From: JAKJGA01 sp029554345
GTDB lineage: Bacteria; Spirochaetota; UBA4802; JAFGJZ01
NCBI GenBank assembly: GCA_035395685.1
Contig: DAOPBR010000014.1
Coordinates: 1-56,124, forward strand
DNA: 56,124 nucleotides
Direction: 5' to 3'
The position numbers and the translations under genes were made by a program. The notes below the pieces were generated by a model. That model searched no databases. It saw nothing but the letters and a program-made list of their open reading frames with translations, and had not been told where the DNA came from. Positions 41,279-51,232 of the stretch are shown here, one piece after another; positions within the stretch are counted from its first letter, which is position 1, and each line of letters begins with the position of its first letter.

Positions 41279-41363
41279 GGAAAGGTGTCCGAGAGGCCTA
41301 AGGAGCACGCTTGGAAAGCGTGTGTAGCGCAAGTTACCGAGGGTTCGAATCCCTCCCTTTCCG
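41279..41363 (+). tRNA. tRNA-Ser (anticodon GGA)
   Basis: 85 nt with an acceptor stem GGAAAGG/CCTTTCC and discriminator G. The anticodon arm is CACGC-TTGGAAA-GCGTG with GGA at 41313-41315. A long class II variable arm (TGTAGCGCAAGTTACCGA region) and T loop TTCGAAT complete it. CCA is not encoded. Eight bases after adk; it reads UCC/UCU codons. Confidence 0.96.
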
Positions 41364-41393
41364 AAAAAGCGCCCGCATTTGCGGGCTTTTTTT
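41364..41393 (+). terminator. Terminator after adk and tRNA-Ser
   Basis: GCCCGC-attt-GCGGGC followed by seven T, directly behind the tRNA, closes the lysC-ddl-adk-tRNA unit. Confidence 0.92.
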
Positions 41394-41479
41394 GACTCAA
41401 AAAATGATTATTCTTCTTGAAGTTTTTCATATTCATATATCAATGTAGTGATTCAACTTTATATTATTGGAAGAAATCA

Positions 41480-43177
41480 ATGAATAGTATTAAGAGTTTT
41501 CTGTATTCCCTTTCTAAGAAGTTCATTTCCATGAGCCGCCCTAAGCTGATTATTTTTTCTTCCATTGCATTTATAATTATATCAGCAGCGGCTTATTCGG
41601 TTTTTGCCGCCCCTTATACCGTAAGTCCGAAGATTGTAAGCGGCTCTAACATGATTTCCGATGACGCGCTCTGGTGCGTAGAAATATTCAATCCGAAGAA
41701 AGCTTATGCTGCATTTGAATCATCCGAATTCGGCAAAACCGTTCTTTCTTCAGGCGAATGGCGGAAACAGCTTGAGTCTAGCCAGGCAGGCGGAAAACTT
41801 GCTGCTCTTTATTTTGTCCAGCTTAAAGGTGACTCGTGGTTTACTCTTTCTAATCTGTCTTCATGCTTTGAAGGTTCGATGTGTGTTGCCGCTCTTCCCG
41901 AAGGACATGTTGCGGCCGGAAAACTTAATGTTAAGTCAACATTCGGACTTAATATAATTTCTTCGCTGAAAGGAACTAAAACAAAACTCCAGACGGATTC
42001 TGATTCATCTTCTTCTGTTAAGAATAATAATGCTGCAGATAATAATTTCAAAAATCTGTTTTCAGAAGAAGAGGAAAAACTTTCCAGCCTCTCCGTAACC
42101 AAAATTGTTTACGGTTCAGGTACGGTTTACATGGTCATACTTGACGGATGGCTTTTTGTTTCTGATTCGATTGATGCGATGAAAAAAACTCTTTCATTAG
42201 CATCCAATAATAAAAATAATTCTCTCTATAACACAAAAAACTATAATCTATCAGTTCAGTCGGCAGGAGAATCGGGTATTGTATTCTATGCATCGAAATC
42301 ATCTTTTGCTGCACCGTTTATTTCATCTACGGTTTCGGCGGAAGGTCTTGCTTTTTCGTTAAATCCTGATGAGGCGCCGAAAGGAAATATTTTCGCAATC
42401 GGTGGCGGAAAGAGTGTTAAGAAAGAAACTGCAAATGGGGATCTGCTCAAAGCAGTTCCGGCGGATCAGACGATGAGTCTTCTTCTTTCCGCAAAAACGG
42501 TTCAGTCTGTTTCATCAGATCTTTCAACGGGCAAATCAGATTCGCCTAAAATATCATCGGCGATTCAGTCTTTTCTCGCAGCTGCAGGGCTCGATGCTTC
42601 TGATCTTTCTTTAAAAGAGGGCATTTCTGTATCAATGTCCGGTTTTAAAGTTTCAAAAAGCGACAAAATGATTTACCCTCAGGGTTCCGTTTTTATTCAT
42701 TCCGCGAATTGCGGAGAGAAACTGCTTAAAGCAGTTTTTAAGACCGCTAACCGCAGAAAAAATAATTTCGGCGGGGCCGTTTACGTTTCGGCTCCTGCAG
42801 ATAATGGAAATCATTATTCTCCGTGCTATTATGAAAATAAGGACTGGACACTGTTCTCGAGTGCATCAGAGGAGACTGAAAAATATATTTCAAGCTCAAA
42901 GGGAAACATAAGAACAATTGGAGATGCAAAATCGTTTTCGCTTATCGGAAGCGACGCTTCACGTCCGAATCATTTTCTGATTCATATTCCGTCGTTTTTG
43001 AATGCCGTGTCGGATTTTGCCGTGTATGGAGCCATGAAAACCGGAGAGTACACGGAGAAAACTGTAAACAGCGATATACTTCCGCTTTTTGATCCCTTTA
43101 AGAAATATGAGTTTTTTCATATCGCGTGGGGTGATGACAGTGTGAAAGCGGGTACATTTATTTTTTCCGTGAAATAA
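41480..43177 (+). CDS. Membrane-anchored DUF3352-like protein, unknown function
   Basis: 565 residues. A basic N-terminus and one helix (about 22-45, 'LIIFSSIAFIIISAAAYSVFA') anchor a large extracytoplasmic part. Motifs like 'DDALWCVEIFNPKKAYAAFESSEFGKTV' and 'VYMVILDGWLFVSDSIDAMKKTLSLA' recall DUF3352-type proteins that have two repeated alpha/beta halves, with a Ser/Asn-rich loop near residue 190. ATG at 41480 is chosen for GGAAG upstream; an earlier in-frame ATG at 41417 overlaps terminator-proximal sequence. Its end overlaps the convergent peptidase gene by 20 bases. Confidence 0.62.
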   Translation: MNSIKSFLYSLSKKFISMSRPKLIIFSSIAFIIISAAAYSVFAAPYTVSPKIVSGSNMISDDALWCVEIFNPKKAYAAFESSEFGKTVLSSGEWRKQLESSQAGGKLAALYFVQLKGDSWFTLSNLSSCFEGSMCVAALPEGHVAAGKLNVKSTFGLNIISSLKGTKTKLQTDSDSSSSVKNNNAADNNFKNLFSEEEEKLSSLSVTKIVYGSGTVYMVILDGWLFVSDSIDAMKKTLSLASNNKNNSLYNTKNYNLSVQSAGESGIVFYASKSSFAAPFISSTVSAEGLAFSLNPDEAPKGNIFAIGGGKSVKKETANGDLLKAVPADQTMSLLLSAKTVQSVSSDLSTGKSDSPKISSAIQSFLAAAGLDASDLSLKEGISVSMSGFKVSKSDKMIYPQGSVFIHSANCGEKLLKAVFKTANRRKNNFGGAVYVSAPADNGNHYSPCYYENKDWTLFSSASEETEKYISSSKGNIRTIGDAKSFSLIGSDASRPNHFLIHIPSFLNAVSDFAVYGAMKTGEYTEKTVNSDILPLFDPFKKYEFFHIAWGDDSVKAGTFIFSVK

Positions 43178-43811
43178 ATTCTTTCCAGATATTTTCAAGA
43201 CGGCTTTTTTCGTAACCCGGAAAAAGCCTGTTATTTCTGCTGAAATTATAGCTTCCCCATTCAAGTGCCAGTGTATAGAAATGCCTTATTCCTTTTTCCT
43301 TTAAAAGAGCATTTGAGAATCGCTTTTCAGTTTCTGAAAGAGTTGATGAAGGAAATGCTCCTTTTTGCATGTACATCGGTGAACTTATAGCAAGAGCAAA
43401 TGCTTCCTTGTTGAAAACTGAAGCCCGCGGGTAGAGAGAATCGATGAGTGCGTGTGCTGTTTCATGTCTTACAGTATTTTCGAGAATTCCTTTTTTTTTC
43501 AGTGAATGCGGATTCTGAAAGTAAAAAGTCTTGTTGTTTATGTTCCATGCGCCTGCAGTTTCTTTGTTCAGTTTTGTTAAACGGTAAAATTCGTCAGCGT
43601 TAACCGCTAATACAACAGTATAATTTTCTTTGCGGCAGTTAAATTCATCAAATATATCCATCGATTTTGAAAAAACCGGGTGAAATAGATTAATCATGCT
43701 GCGCAGATCTCCGCTGCCTGAAATCCGGTAAGTTATGTTTTCAACGGAGATTTCTGATGATAGATTTATAGATATAGAAAATAACAGAGCTGAAAGAATT
43801 ATTTTTCTCAT
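43158..43811 (-). CDS. Secreted HExxH metallopeptidase-like protein
   Basis: 217 residues with a signal peptide (about 1-19). The zinc motif H-E-T-A-H in 'NTVRHETAHALIDSLYP' and a downstream glutamate in 'FNKEAFALAIS' form the gluzincin pattern of peptidase_MA-like proteins. It ends a six-gene envelope cluster and overlaps the SpoIID gene by ATGA. The substrate may be envelope protein or peptidoglycan cross-bridges, but this is inferred. Confidence 0.75.
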   Translation of the reverse strand: MRKIILSALLFSISINLSSEISVENITYRISGSGDLRSMINLFHPVFSKSMDIFDEFNCRKENYTVVLAVNADEFYRLTKLNKETAGAWNINNKTFYFQNPHSLKKKGILENTVRHETAHALIDSLYPRASVFNKEAFALAISSPMYMQKGAFPSSTLSETEKRFSNALLKEKGIRHFYTLALEWGSYNFSRNNRLFPGYEKSRLENIWKEFISRKK

Positions 43812-44935
43812 CTGGTGAGTTCTGCTCCCGGAAAATAAAATTTTAAAACATCTTTATAGCTTGAACCGTTTCTGATCATCTCGGCTGCGCCGTATTGGCA
43901 TAACCCGACACCGTGACCGAGACCTTTACCTAAAAATAAAACATAGCCGTTTTCATTCTTTATGCTGAAGTAATTACTTTTTATGAAGTTCCAGCCGTAT
44001 GCCCTGCCGCAGACCGACATGAATCTCGGAATATCAACTATTACATTTCCGGTTTCTGTTTTTAATATAATTTTGCTGACTCTTCCGCTTTTTGTTATTG
44101 CTTCCATGCCGTTAAGTCCACGCAAATTAAAAACTTCAGCAAGTTTGGCATAGTCAGTTTTTGCCGTCCATGAATAATGAGGAGATTTATCACAAAGACT
44201 TCTGCCGTTTATGAAATCAATTCCTTCGCGGAAAGTACTGCCGGTATGGTTTTCCCAGAATACGTCCGGTTTTGTTAGAAGTCCGCCGCAGGTTGAATGA
44301 AAAAAACATTCGACCGGTTTTCCGTTTGAGTCTTTAAGAATTTCGCCTGAGCTGAATGATTTTCCGTCATCAAGAAGTCCTTCGTAATGCATGCAGTGCG
44401 TAAGGTCGCAGAATTCCCATTCTTTTTCACTGTGACGGTCGCCATTTGCAAGCAAATAGCTTCTGGCGCAAATCTCCATAACTTTGATAAATTCCTTATA
44501 GTAAGGAGTGTTGTCCACTAAACCTTTAGATTCGGCTACAGCCGCAGAATGGATGTATGTGTCAAATTTGCATGAATTTATGATGATAAGTTTATCGTTG
44601 CGGCATATGAAGGTTAAAACGCCTGGATACTTGCGCTTTGAATTTGTTCCGAAATATATTGAAGCATAATTATTAACAGATATTATGATTATTTTTGAAT
44701 TATAAATTCTTCCCTGATGCCGGATGCTCATAGTTTCTTTATCTGCATTGATTGTGATACGTGCTTTTTTAAGCATAAAAGTTTCTTCATCGGATTTCAA
44801 AATTCCCGAGTCAGCGGTAATTACAACTGAACTCAGATCATATTTCGAAAGAATGTTGATGCGGGCTGTTTGAGCTTGCGCAGTAATTGAATGTAAATTT
44901 AAAATGATAGCAATAGTTAAGATTTTAAAGATCAT
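43808..44935 (-). CDS. SpoIID/LytB-domain protein (putative peptidoglycan lytic enzyme)
   Basis: 375 residues with a signal peptide (about 1-21). The SpoIID domain is clear: 'EICARSYLLANGDRH', 'CDLTHCMHYEGL', 'CFFHSTCGGLLTKPDVFWEN', 'RAYGWNFIKSNYF', 'FLGKGLGHGVGLCQYGAAEMIRNG', 'LKFYFPGAEL'. SpoIID of Bacillus is a lytic transglycosylase that cuts denuded glycan strands. Here it is in a non-sporulator-like setting, next to a transpeptidase-like gene. Confidence 0.88.
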   Translation of the reverse strand: MIFKILTIAIILNLHSITAQAQTARINILSKYDLSSVVITADSGILKSDEETFMLKKARITINADKETMSIRHQGRIYNSKIIIISVNNYASIYFGTNSKRKYPGVLTFICRNDKLIIINSCKFDTYIHSAAVAESKGLVDNTPYYKEFIKVMEICARSYLLANGDRHSEKEWEFCDLTHCMHYEGLLDDGKSFSSGEILKDSNGKPVECFFHSTCGGLLTKPDVFWENHTGSTFREGIDFINGRSLCDKSPHYSWTAKTDYAKLAEVFNLRGLNGMEAITKSGRVSKIILKTETGNVIVDIPRFMSVCGRAYGWNFIKSNYFSIKNENGYVLFLGKGLGHGVGLCQYGAAEMIRNGSSYKDVLKFYFPGAELTR

Positions 44936-45905
44936 TTAATATGTCCGAAATTAATGATACGGCTTCTTTTCCGCCGTATCCCTTTTCTGAAAAAACTGTT
45001 ATTAAATAATCTTTGCCGAGATATTTAAAGAATACAACTCCCCATGCATGAGTTCTTAACGGATCACCTATCCGGCTGGGTGAACCTGTTTTTCCGCATA
45101 TGATTTTTACATTCGCAGATGAGTTGATGTTTTTCATTGTTCCAGAAATAACGGCCTGAGTCATTGCATCTTTGATTATTTTGCGGTCATTTTTGTTGAT
45201 GGCTGTATTTGTGATAAATTTTCCTGAAGCGTCTGAGCTTATTTCGCGGACAGCGTTATCATAGAGCAGTGAAATATACATGGAACTGATTTTAGCAGGT
45301 GAATATAAAAGATGTCCGTCTTCTCCAATCGCGGAAAGTATCATTTTTTCACGCGAAATATTAATATGAGGAGAACTTTTCGGATTACCGAGTTTTATGT
45401 CTGCGGCATTCCTATTTATTAAAAATTTCTCATGAAGCGCGGCATAAAAAGCTTCAGGATCTTTTGATGCCTTTGTCAGAAAAAAAACATTGCATGAATC
45501 GGAAATAGCTCTGCTCAAATCAATAATGCCGTGACCTTTTCTTAGTGAACATCCTATATATGTTTCATCATTATCAGTTTTGACTGCATTTTCTTTTGAG
45601 CCGTTAAAGCCCAGTGGTTTGAAATCAAAACGTCCAGTGCAATTAATGGTTGGATTTATCAGAAAGATATTTTTATGAGAAAGAAAAACGAATGCGGATA
45701 AAGGTTTCATCAGGGAGCCTGCGGGAAAACCTTTTCTGTAAACCCATTCGTCGTTATAGGAATAAACAGCCTTGTAGTTCGCGCATTCGGTAATCAGAAC
45801 TGCGCATTTTCCGTTTTGTTTTTCAAAATTTGCGCACTTCTCATCTATTCCGCCGAACATTGAAAAAGCGGAAAGCAGAAGCGCGCAAAGGCTATTCATC
45901 GGCAT
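44925..45905 (-). CDS. Penicillin-binding-protein-like transpeptidase
   Basis: About 326 residues with a short signal-like N-terminus. The three serine acyl-enzyme motifs are present and in order: S-L-M-K (about residues 64-67), S-C-N (137-139) and K-T-G (272-274). The fold is that of the FtsI/PBP transpeptidase domain without glycosyltransferase or dimerisation modules. It could cross-link, trim or sense peptidoglycan or bind beta-lactams. Start choice is uncertain (ATG at 45905 or 45899; no ribosome site). Overlaps both neighbours. Confidence 0.78.
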   Translation of the reverse strand: MPMNSLCALLLSAFSMFGGIDEKCANFEKQNGKCAVLITECANYKAVYSYNDEWVYRKGFPAGSLMKPLSAFVFLSHKNIFLINPTINCTGRFDFKPLGFNGSKENAVKTDNDETYIGCSLRKGHGIIDLSRAISDSCNVFFLTKASKDPEAFYAALHEKFLINRNAADIKLGNPKSSPHINISREKMILSAIGEDGHLLYSPAKISSMYISLLYDNAVREISSDASGKFITNTAINKNDRKIIKDAMTQAVISGTMKNINSSANVKIICGKTGSPSRIGDPLRTHAWGVVFFKYLGKDYLITVFSEKGYGGKEAVSLISDILNDL

Positions 45906-46563
45906 CAATATTGAACTCGGCTATATGATAAACCTGATAAGGCATTGTCATTATAAACGAAAATTCTTTACGCTGTTCTTTGGGGGTGCCTTCATACATG
46001 ATGACATAGAGTTTGACCCTTGTCGCCGGAGCGTCACCTGAAGAATAGTATTGAACCTGAACGGAATATTTTCCGGGCATGGCTTTCGCCATTGTAAACG
46101 TTTCAGGGCCGTAACCTGTTGTAACATCTGTATCAAGGTTTCCGCCAGAAGGAATTGAGGGATTAGCATAATAACATTTGTCGCCCTTCGGATCAATAAC
46201 CCAAAGGTCAACATCCGTCGGAGTATCCCATGTCAATAGAACTTTAATGTCGCGTCCGGGAACCTTTGCGAAGAATGAAACTCTTGAGCTTAATCCGCCG
46301 GCCTGGAGTTCCACGAGATTGTTTCCCGGTGCCGGAACGATATTGATGGAAAATCTTTTGTTTGAAAGCGGAATAGTCTGCGGAATTCCGTTGATAACAA
46401 GAGTTGCACGGTTAAGCCCCGGAACGTCTACGATTCCTTCAATCTTTTGAATACGCTCTGAAGTGTATCCGCCTTTAGGTGACGTTATCCGGACTTCTGC
46501 CGCATAAAGGCCCGTTGCCGCGATGAAAATAAAGCAAAATATCAGTGTTAGTTTGGTTTTCAT
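45892..46563 (-). CDS. DUF2135 (YfaP-like) secreted protein
   Basis: 223 residues. Signal peptide (about 1-21, ends LYAAE). An Ig-like domain ('ITSPKGGYTSERIQKIEGIVD') is followed by the DUF2135 region 'LLTWDTPTDVDLWVIDPKGDKCYYANP' and 'GPETFTMAKAMPGKYSVQVQYY'. E. coli YfaP belongs to this family and sits beside yfaS. Nine bases after the alpha-2-macroglobulin gene; the ribosome site is GGCGGAAAA. Confidence 0.85.
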   Translation of the reverse strand: MKTKLTLIFCFIFIAATGLYAAEVRITSPKGGYTSERIQKIEGIVDVPGLNRATLVINGIPQTIPLSNKRFSINIVPAPGNNLVELQAGGLSSRVSFFAKVPGRDIKVLLTWDTPTDVDLWVIDPKGDKCYYANPSIPSGGNLDTDVTTGYGPETFTMAKAMPGKYSVQVQYYSSGDAPATRVKLYVIMYEGTPKEQRKEFSFIMTMPYQVYHIAEFNIDADE

Positions 46564-46571
46564 TTTTCCGC

Positions 46572-49500
46572 CTATTTCCTGATTTCCAGAATTGAGTCTG
46601 ATGAATAACCCTTAATATTCGGATTATACATATGTGAAATACCAGCCGGTATGATCTTGTACGTTCCTGGGATTTCCGCTCGTATAAAATATCTAACTGA
46701 AGTGGAATTTAAACCGTAGCGCATGAAAAACACGGCGTGGTCATCATACATCTGGCGTTCCGTGTAACCTTTCTGCAGTGAGTCAGTAAAGAACAGCAGA
46801 TCATTTTTTACATAAGAAAAACCCGCAGGAAGAACGTCATCTGCAAGAAGATAATTTGCGGGAGAATCCGGTGTGATCGTCAATTCAACTTCAACAAGAT
46901 CGCCGACTGCAAAGGATGTTTGTGCCCCGAATGAAGAAATGCCTGCCTGATTTTTTACATCCTTTTGTGCGAGTTTATATTTTCTAAAAATCGAAATTCC
47001 TTTTGAATAAGAGCTGAATGAACTCGATTTATCAATGTATGCCGCGTTAGCCGAAATCATAATTTTTCCGCCGCCCGATTTTTTGATTTCGAGAAGGTTG
47101 GTTCCGGCTTTGAAAGATACTTCCTTTTTAACTATTCTGTTTGAGCCTATTTCTGAAGGGCTTATGGCAAATGATTGAACCTGTTTTCCGTTAAGATAAA
47201 CACTGATGCCGCTTGCTCCGCCTCTGACTCTTTTCTGTTTTGAATATTCGCTTAGAGCAATTACTGCCATTGCGGTGTCTCTTGAATTTTTCCAAGCATT
47301 GCCTATGCGGTTTTCGGCAAGCATTTCTGCAAGTGCCCCGGCCTGTGAGTTTTTGTTCTTAGCTCTGGAAGCGCAGAGAAGAAGTACGGATGCGGCTTCG
47401 ACTTCGTCATCTTTCCATTCTGCACCGTGATTGAAGCCTTTTTTTGAATATGCTTTAAGTTCAGTGAATGCGGAATCGAAAAATTTGTCTGCATTCTGGA
47501 TATTGCCTTCGCTGTAAAGAAGAGATGCGGCGATGGCTTTCTCGTAAATTGTACCTTTTGCCGCAAGGCTTGCATAAAAAGAAACAACTGATTTATAGTT
47601 TTTGCTTCGCCATTCTTCGAGTGCGAATAGAATATAACCGCGCTCAAAAAGCGGAAGTGACGGCTTTGAAAGATATTCGCTCAGTCTTTTAACTGTTTTA
47701 TCCGCCATGTCGGGATTGACTGTTAATCCGTTTTTCTTAGCGACTGAGAGTCCGAAAAGAATGTACGCGGACATCATCGCGTCGGATGAACCTTCGCCGT
47801 ACCATGAAAATCCGCCGTCAGGTTTCTGAAATAATTCTATTCTCTTCATTCCGTCTGAAGTCATTCTGTCAAGCTCGCCCGAAATATGAGACGGAATGTA
47901 ACCCGCTTGCTTTGCCGCGAGCAGAGGCATGAAGCGGCTCATGGTCTGTTCGACACAGCCGTAAGGATATCCTGCGAGATAATCGAGCGCCTGCATCAGC
48001 GAGTCTTCGACTCCTGCGCTGATGTAAAGAGAAAGAGTTCCGCCTGAGAATTTTGACGGAATGGAATATTTTCCGTTTTGAGAAGCATCTCCCTCGGGCA
48101 TTGTAAGAGATATCGGCTGATCCGCTTTAAGTCCGAAAGTTTTAAGTCTTACCGGAACTTTAATGATATCTGATGAACCGAGAGATTCCGCTTTTACGGT
48201 AAAAACAAATGAGTCTTTCTGCGAATTCTCCGGAGCTTTTACTGTATAGTAAATTCCGGCGGTTCTTCCCGCTTTAATTTGAAATTTGCGTTTCTGTGTG
48301 CCTTTAACTTCGGCTCCGTCTGCGCTTGCTTCGACCTCAATTTCACGATCGGTTTCGGTGAGGTTTGCTATAGAAAGACCTATCTGCTGTTCTTCGCCGG
48401 TGAGAATATACGCCGGTATCGCCGGAGTTATCATGAGTTTCTTGCGTGCAAGGAATTTTCCGATTCCCTGACCGACCTTGGTGTCCTTGGTTACTGCAAT
48501 TGCCGTAACGCGCCAGGTCGTTACATTGTCTGCTAGAGGAATTTTTACTACGGCTTTTCCTTCCGCATTTGTTTTCACTTTTGCTGACCAGAAAGTCGTG
48601 TCCTTGAATCGGTCTCTCGCTCTTTCGTCATCTTCTTTTAGAACTGCAAGAGGCGGATTGTTTTTTGAATTAAGCGCGAGCTTGAGATTCTTTTCAACCG
48701 CGTAACCGAAAAGGCGGTAGTTTGAAGAGAACACAGTCGAGACATTGTTTGTGCGCGGATGATAAAAGAAGGTCGAAATATTCGGACGGTCTTCTTCGCG
48801 TATCTGATAAATCGCTTCGTCTACGACTCCGACTGAAACTTCCGCTGAAACGCCTTTGCCCTTGTAGTCAAGAGTTGAAATTTCAACTTCTGCTTCGGTG
48901 CCCGGTATATATTCGGTTTTCACAGGCTTAACTGCGACATCGAGAAATTTATCTACCGGAGGAGCGTTTACTCTGAGCTGGCTGGTGTAGATGTTTCCGG
49001 CTGAAAACTGAACGACATTCAGCGTAAAATTCGGTGTCATGTCATTGGTTATTTTTACATAGTATTTGTGTGAATTTCCGTTCATCTTTATGATTTCTTT
49101 CGAGATGAGATTGTCTCCTTCAACACAGACGAGAAGATGACCGCCGCTTGCAGGAGTCATTATCAGTATTTCGGCTTTTTCGCCGGGAGCGTATATGTCT
49201 TTTGAAGATTTAATTGTGATGTTTTTGAAAGGAACTTCGATTGCCTGGCCTTTGCCTGAAACCCAGAAAGGGGTTTCGGTTTCGGTTACCTGACCTTTGC
49301 CGTCCTTTGTACTGATAACCGCAACATAGTGGCCTGCGTTTGAAGCTTTGAATGAAAAAACCGCATTGCCTTCACTGTCAGTCACAGTTGAAGATTCGCT
49401 GATTAATTTTCTTTCACCTTCGGTTGAAATATTGTAAAAGCTTCTTGAATAAAGAGCGAATGAGATCTGTCTTCCGGCAAGCGATTTGATAACCGATTCA

Positions 49501-51173
49501 TTTGTTTTGTCGTAAGGAACGAGCTTGGCTTTGAACTCCGCGCTGGCTCCCGGTTCGTAAAGGTTTTTATCTTTGAATATTTTTACGAAGCAGTCGGATC
49601 TGTTTGCCGAAAACGACGCGCTTCCTGAATAAGTCAGATCATTATCCGTTATATCAGCGAGAACAGTATAGCTGTAGTCGTCATCAAGCTGGGGAACTTT
49701 AATCGAAGTTATAACTTCACCCTGATCGTTGAGTTTTGCTGATCCGGATGAAACGAGTTCGTTGTTTCCGTTCATATTGATGCCGAGATAATCCGCGGCG
49801 TCCGAAAAGAAGGGTAGTGCGCCTACGGGCGAGTAGTCGAATTTTTTCTTTCTAAAAACTTTATATGAGCACTGCGCGCCGGCAACAGGGCTACCGTAAT
49901 AGAATTTCGCGCTTATTTTTAACGGAACGGATGAATTTGCCGGATAGAATTTCTTTTGAGTTTCTACTTTAACCAGATAAGTCGGTTTCTTGTATGCGTC
50001 TACTGAGAATTCGCTTGAATACGTTTTGTTTTCAAACTCAAGAACTATATTGTAGGTTCCAAGATAAGGTTCGCCGGACGGAAGAGTGAATTTGCTGTTG
50101 AAAGTGCCGGTTTCTGAATTGATTTCCACCGGAATATTTTCCTTAACCGATTCGCCCTTTTCCGTGTATACGTTTGCTTTTCCTTTTCCTGAAACTGTTT
50201 TATATGATGATGAAAAATTTCTGACAACACCCTTGAACTGAACATCATCGCCCGGACGGTAAACTGGGCGGTCGGTGTAAATATACGTTCGGACACCGCC
50301 TTCGCCGTAAAATGATTTTGAAAAGAAATCGGGATCGCTTACCGCAAACTGACCGTTCTTCTCGAGAACTATGAATGACTTGGATGAAGGCTTGCCCGAA
50401 AATGAGCATATTCCGTTTGAAGTTTTAGATGAAGATGATTTTTTCATCGATGAAAAATCGTATAATGAAACAGATGCTCCGTCAAGAGGTTCGCCGGTAA
50501 CCATGTCTGCGGCGAAAATCATTGAACCCGAATCGTACTGTTTTGAAACAAATCCGTAATCGGAGCGGATGACAACCGTATATGCCGTATTTTTTGCAGA
50601 GAAACATTCAATGAGATAAACTCCCTTCTCTTTTAAAGGGAGAGGAATCTTTCTGTAAGTCCATGGATTTCCGGTATTCTCGTCAACTTTAGATGCCTGA
50701 ACCGAAAAAGTGAAAAGCATTTCGGCGTTATCGACAAATGCCGGAATTGCTTTCGGAGGTATAATGGTTTTTGTATCGAGATCCGCGTTAACTGCGTCTT
50801 TCAAACTGCTTCTTGTGCCGGAGTTGAATTCCTTTCTCGCAAGTTCACGGAAATCTTTTTTGAAATCAGAAGTGGCCTGAGAGAGTATCGCGAAAAAATC
50901 CGCATAACCCTTATCTTTTCCCTGCTGTTCGACAAGGCGGTCTGAAATGCCTTTGACGAAAAAATCAGCCGGATTTTTTACTTTATAAACCCTGAATGTA
51001 TAATCTTTATTTTCCGGACCTTCGAGGTTGATGTAGGCGTTTTCGTTTAGAGTAAATGTTTTATCCGTTCCCAGATAAAATGCCGGTGAAGATTTTCCTC
51101 CGTATCCGAAGAAGAGCGCCGGAATAGTAAGGAACATTAAAATCAAAGGAATCGTGTACTTTGCGAATTTCAT
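46572..51173 (-). CDS. Bacterial alpha-2-macroglobulin (YfaS-like) with thioester motif
   Basis: 1533 residues, periplasmic (signal peptide about 1-22, no lipobox). MG domains begin at about 27; 'GGVRTYIYTDRPVYRPGDDVQFKGVVR' and 'KNLYEPGASAEFKAKL' are MG3/MG4-type strands; a bait-like segment lies near residues 820-850 ('ALNSKNNPPLAVLKEDDERARDR'), just before the ANATO-free core 'FWSAKVKTNAEGKAVVKIPLADNVTTWR'. The thioester C1073-V-E-Q1076 is intact, within a helical toroid TED domain (about 1045-1330), then a C-terminal receptor-like domain. Such proteins trap attacking proteases by a conformational cage and covalent bond. E. coli YfaS relatives are, as I recall, usually without CxEQ, so this version is notable. 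Confidence 0.93.
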   Translation of the reverse strand: MKFAKYTIPLILMFLTIPALFFGYGGKSSPAFYLGTDKTFTLNENAYINLEGPENKDYTFRVYKVKNPADFFVKGISDRLVEQQGKDKGYADFFAILSQATSDFKKDFRELARKEFNSGTRSSLKDAVNADLDTKTIIPPKAIPAFVDNAEMLFTFSVQASKVDENTGNPWTYRKIPLPLKEKGVYLIECFSAKNTAYTVVIRSDYGFVSKQYDSGSMIFAADMVTGEPLDGASVSLYDFSSMKKSSSSKTSNGICSFSGKPSSKSFIVLEKNGQFAVSDPDFFSKSFYGEGGVRTYIYTDRPVYRPGDDVQFKGVVRNFSSSYKTVSGKGKANVYTEKGESVKENIPVEINSETGTFNSKFTLPSGEPYLGTYNIVLEFENKTYSSEFSVDAYKKPTYLVKVETQKKFYPANSSVPLKISAKFYYGSPVAGAQCSYKVFRKKKFDYSPVGALPFFSDAADYLGINMNGNNELVSSGSAKLNDQGEVITSIKVPQLDDDYSYTVLADITDNDLTYSGSASFSANRSDCFVKIFKDKNLYEPGASAEFKAKLVPYDKTNESVIKSLAGRQISFALYSRSFYNISTEGERKLISESSTVTDSEGNAVFSFKASNAGHYVAVISTKDGKGQVTETETPFWVSGKGQAIEVPFKNITIKSSKDIYAPGEKAEILIMTPASGGHLLVCVEGDNLISKEIIKMNGNSHKYYVKITNDMTPNFTLNVVQFSAGNIYTSQLRVNAPPVDKFLDVAVKPVKTEYIPGTEAEVEISTLDYKGKGVSAEVSVGVVDEAIYQIREEDRPNISTFFYHPRTNNVSTVFSSNYRLFGYAVEKNLKLALNSKNNPPLAVLKEDDERARDRFKDTTFWSAKVKTNAEGKAVVKIPLADNVTTWRVTAIAVTKDTKVGQGIGKFLARKKLMITPAIPAYILTGEEQQIGLSIANLTETDREIEVEASADGAEVKGTQKRKFQIKAGRTAGIYYTVKAPENSQKDSFVFTVKAESLGSSDIIKVPVRLKTFGLKADQPISLTMPEGDASQNGKYSIPSKFSGGTLSLYISAGVEDSLMQALDYLAGYPYGCVEQTMSRFMPLLAAKQAGYIPSHISGELDRMTSDGMKRIELFQKPDGGFSWYGEGSSDAMMSAYILFGLSVAKKNGLTVNPDMADKTVKRLSEYLSKPSLPLFERGYILFALEEWRSKNYKSVVSFYASLAAKGTIYEKAIAASLLYSEGNIQNADKFFDSAFTELKAYSKKGFNHGAEWKDDEVEAASVLLLCASRAKNKNSQAGALAEMLAENRIGNAWKNSRDTAMAVIALSEYSKQKRVRGGASGISVYLNGKQVQSFAISPSEIGSNRIVKKEVSFKAGTNLLEIKKSGGGKIMISANAAYIDKSSSFSSYSKGISIFRKYKLAQKDVKNQAGISSFGAQTSFAVGDLVEVELTITPDSPANYLLADDVLPAGFSYVKNDLLFFTDSLQKGYTERQMYDDHAVFFMRYGLNSTSVRYFIRAEIPGTYKIIPAGISHMYNPNIKGYSSDSILEIRK

Positions 51174-51232
51174 GCCTACCCCTTAGTTGTGCGAATAATT
51201 TCGTACTTATTTTAATATATGCTGAAATAGAA

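Noticed and set aside
47303..47647. 114-codon minus-strand frame inside the alpha-2-macroglobulin gene
   Set aside because: Overlaps the long A2M frame on the same strand in another phase, with no ribosome site.
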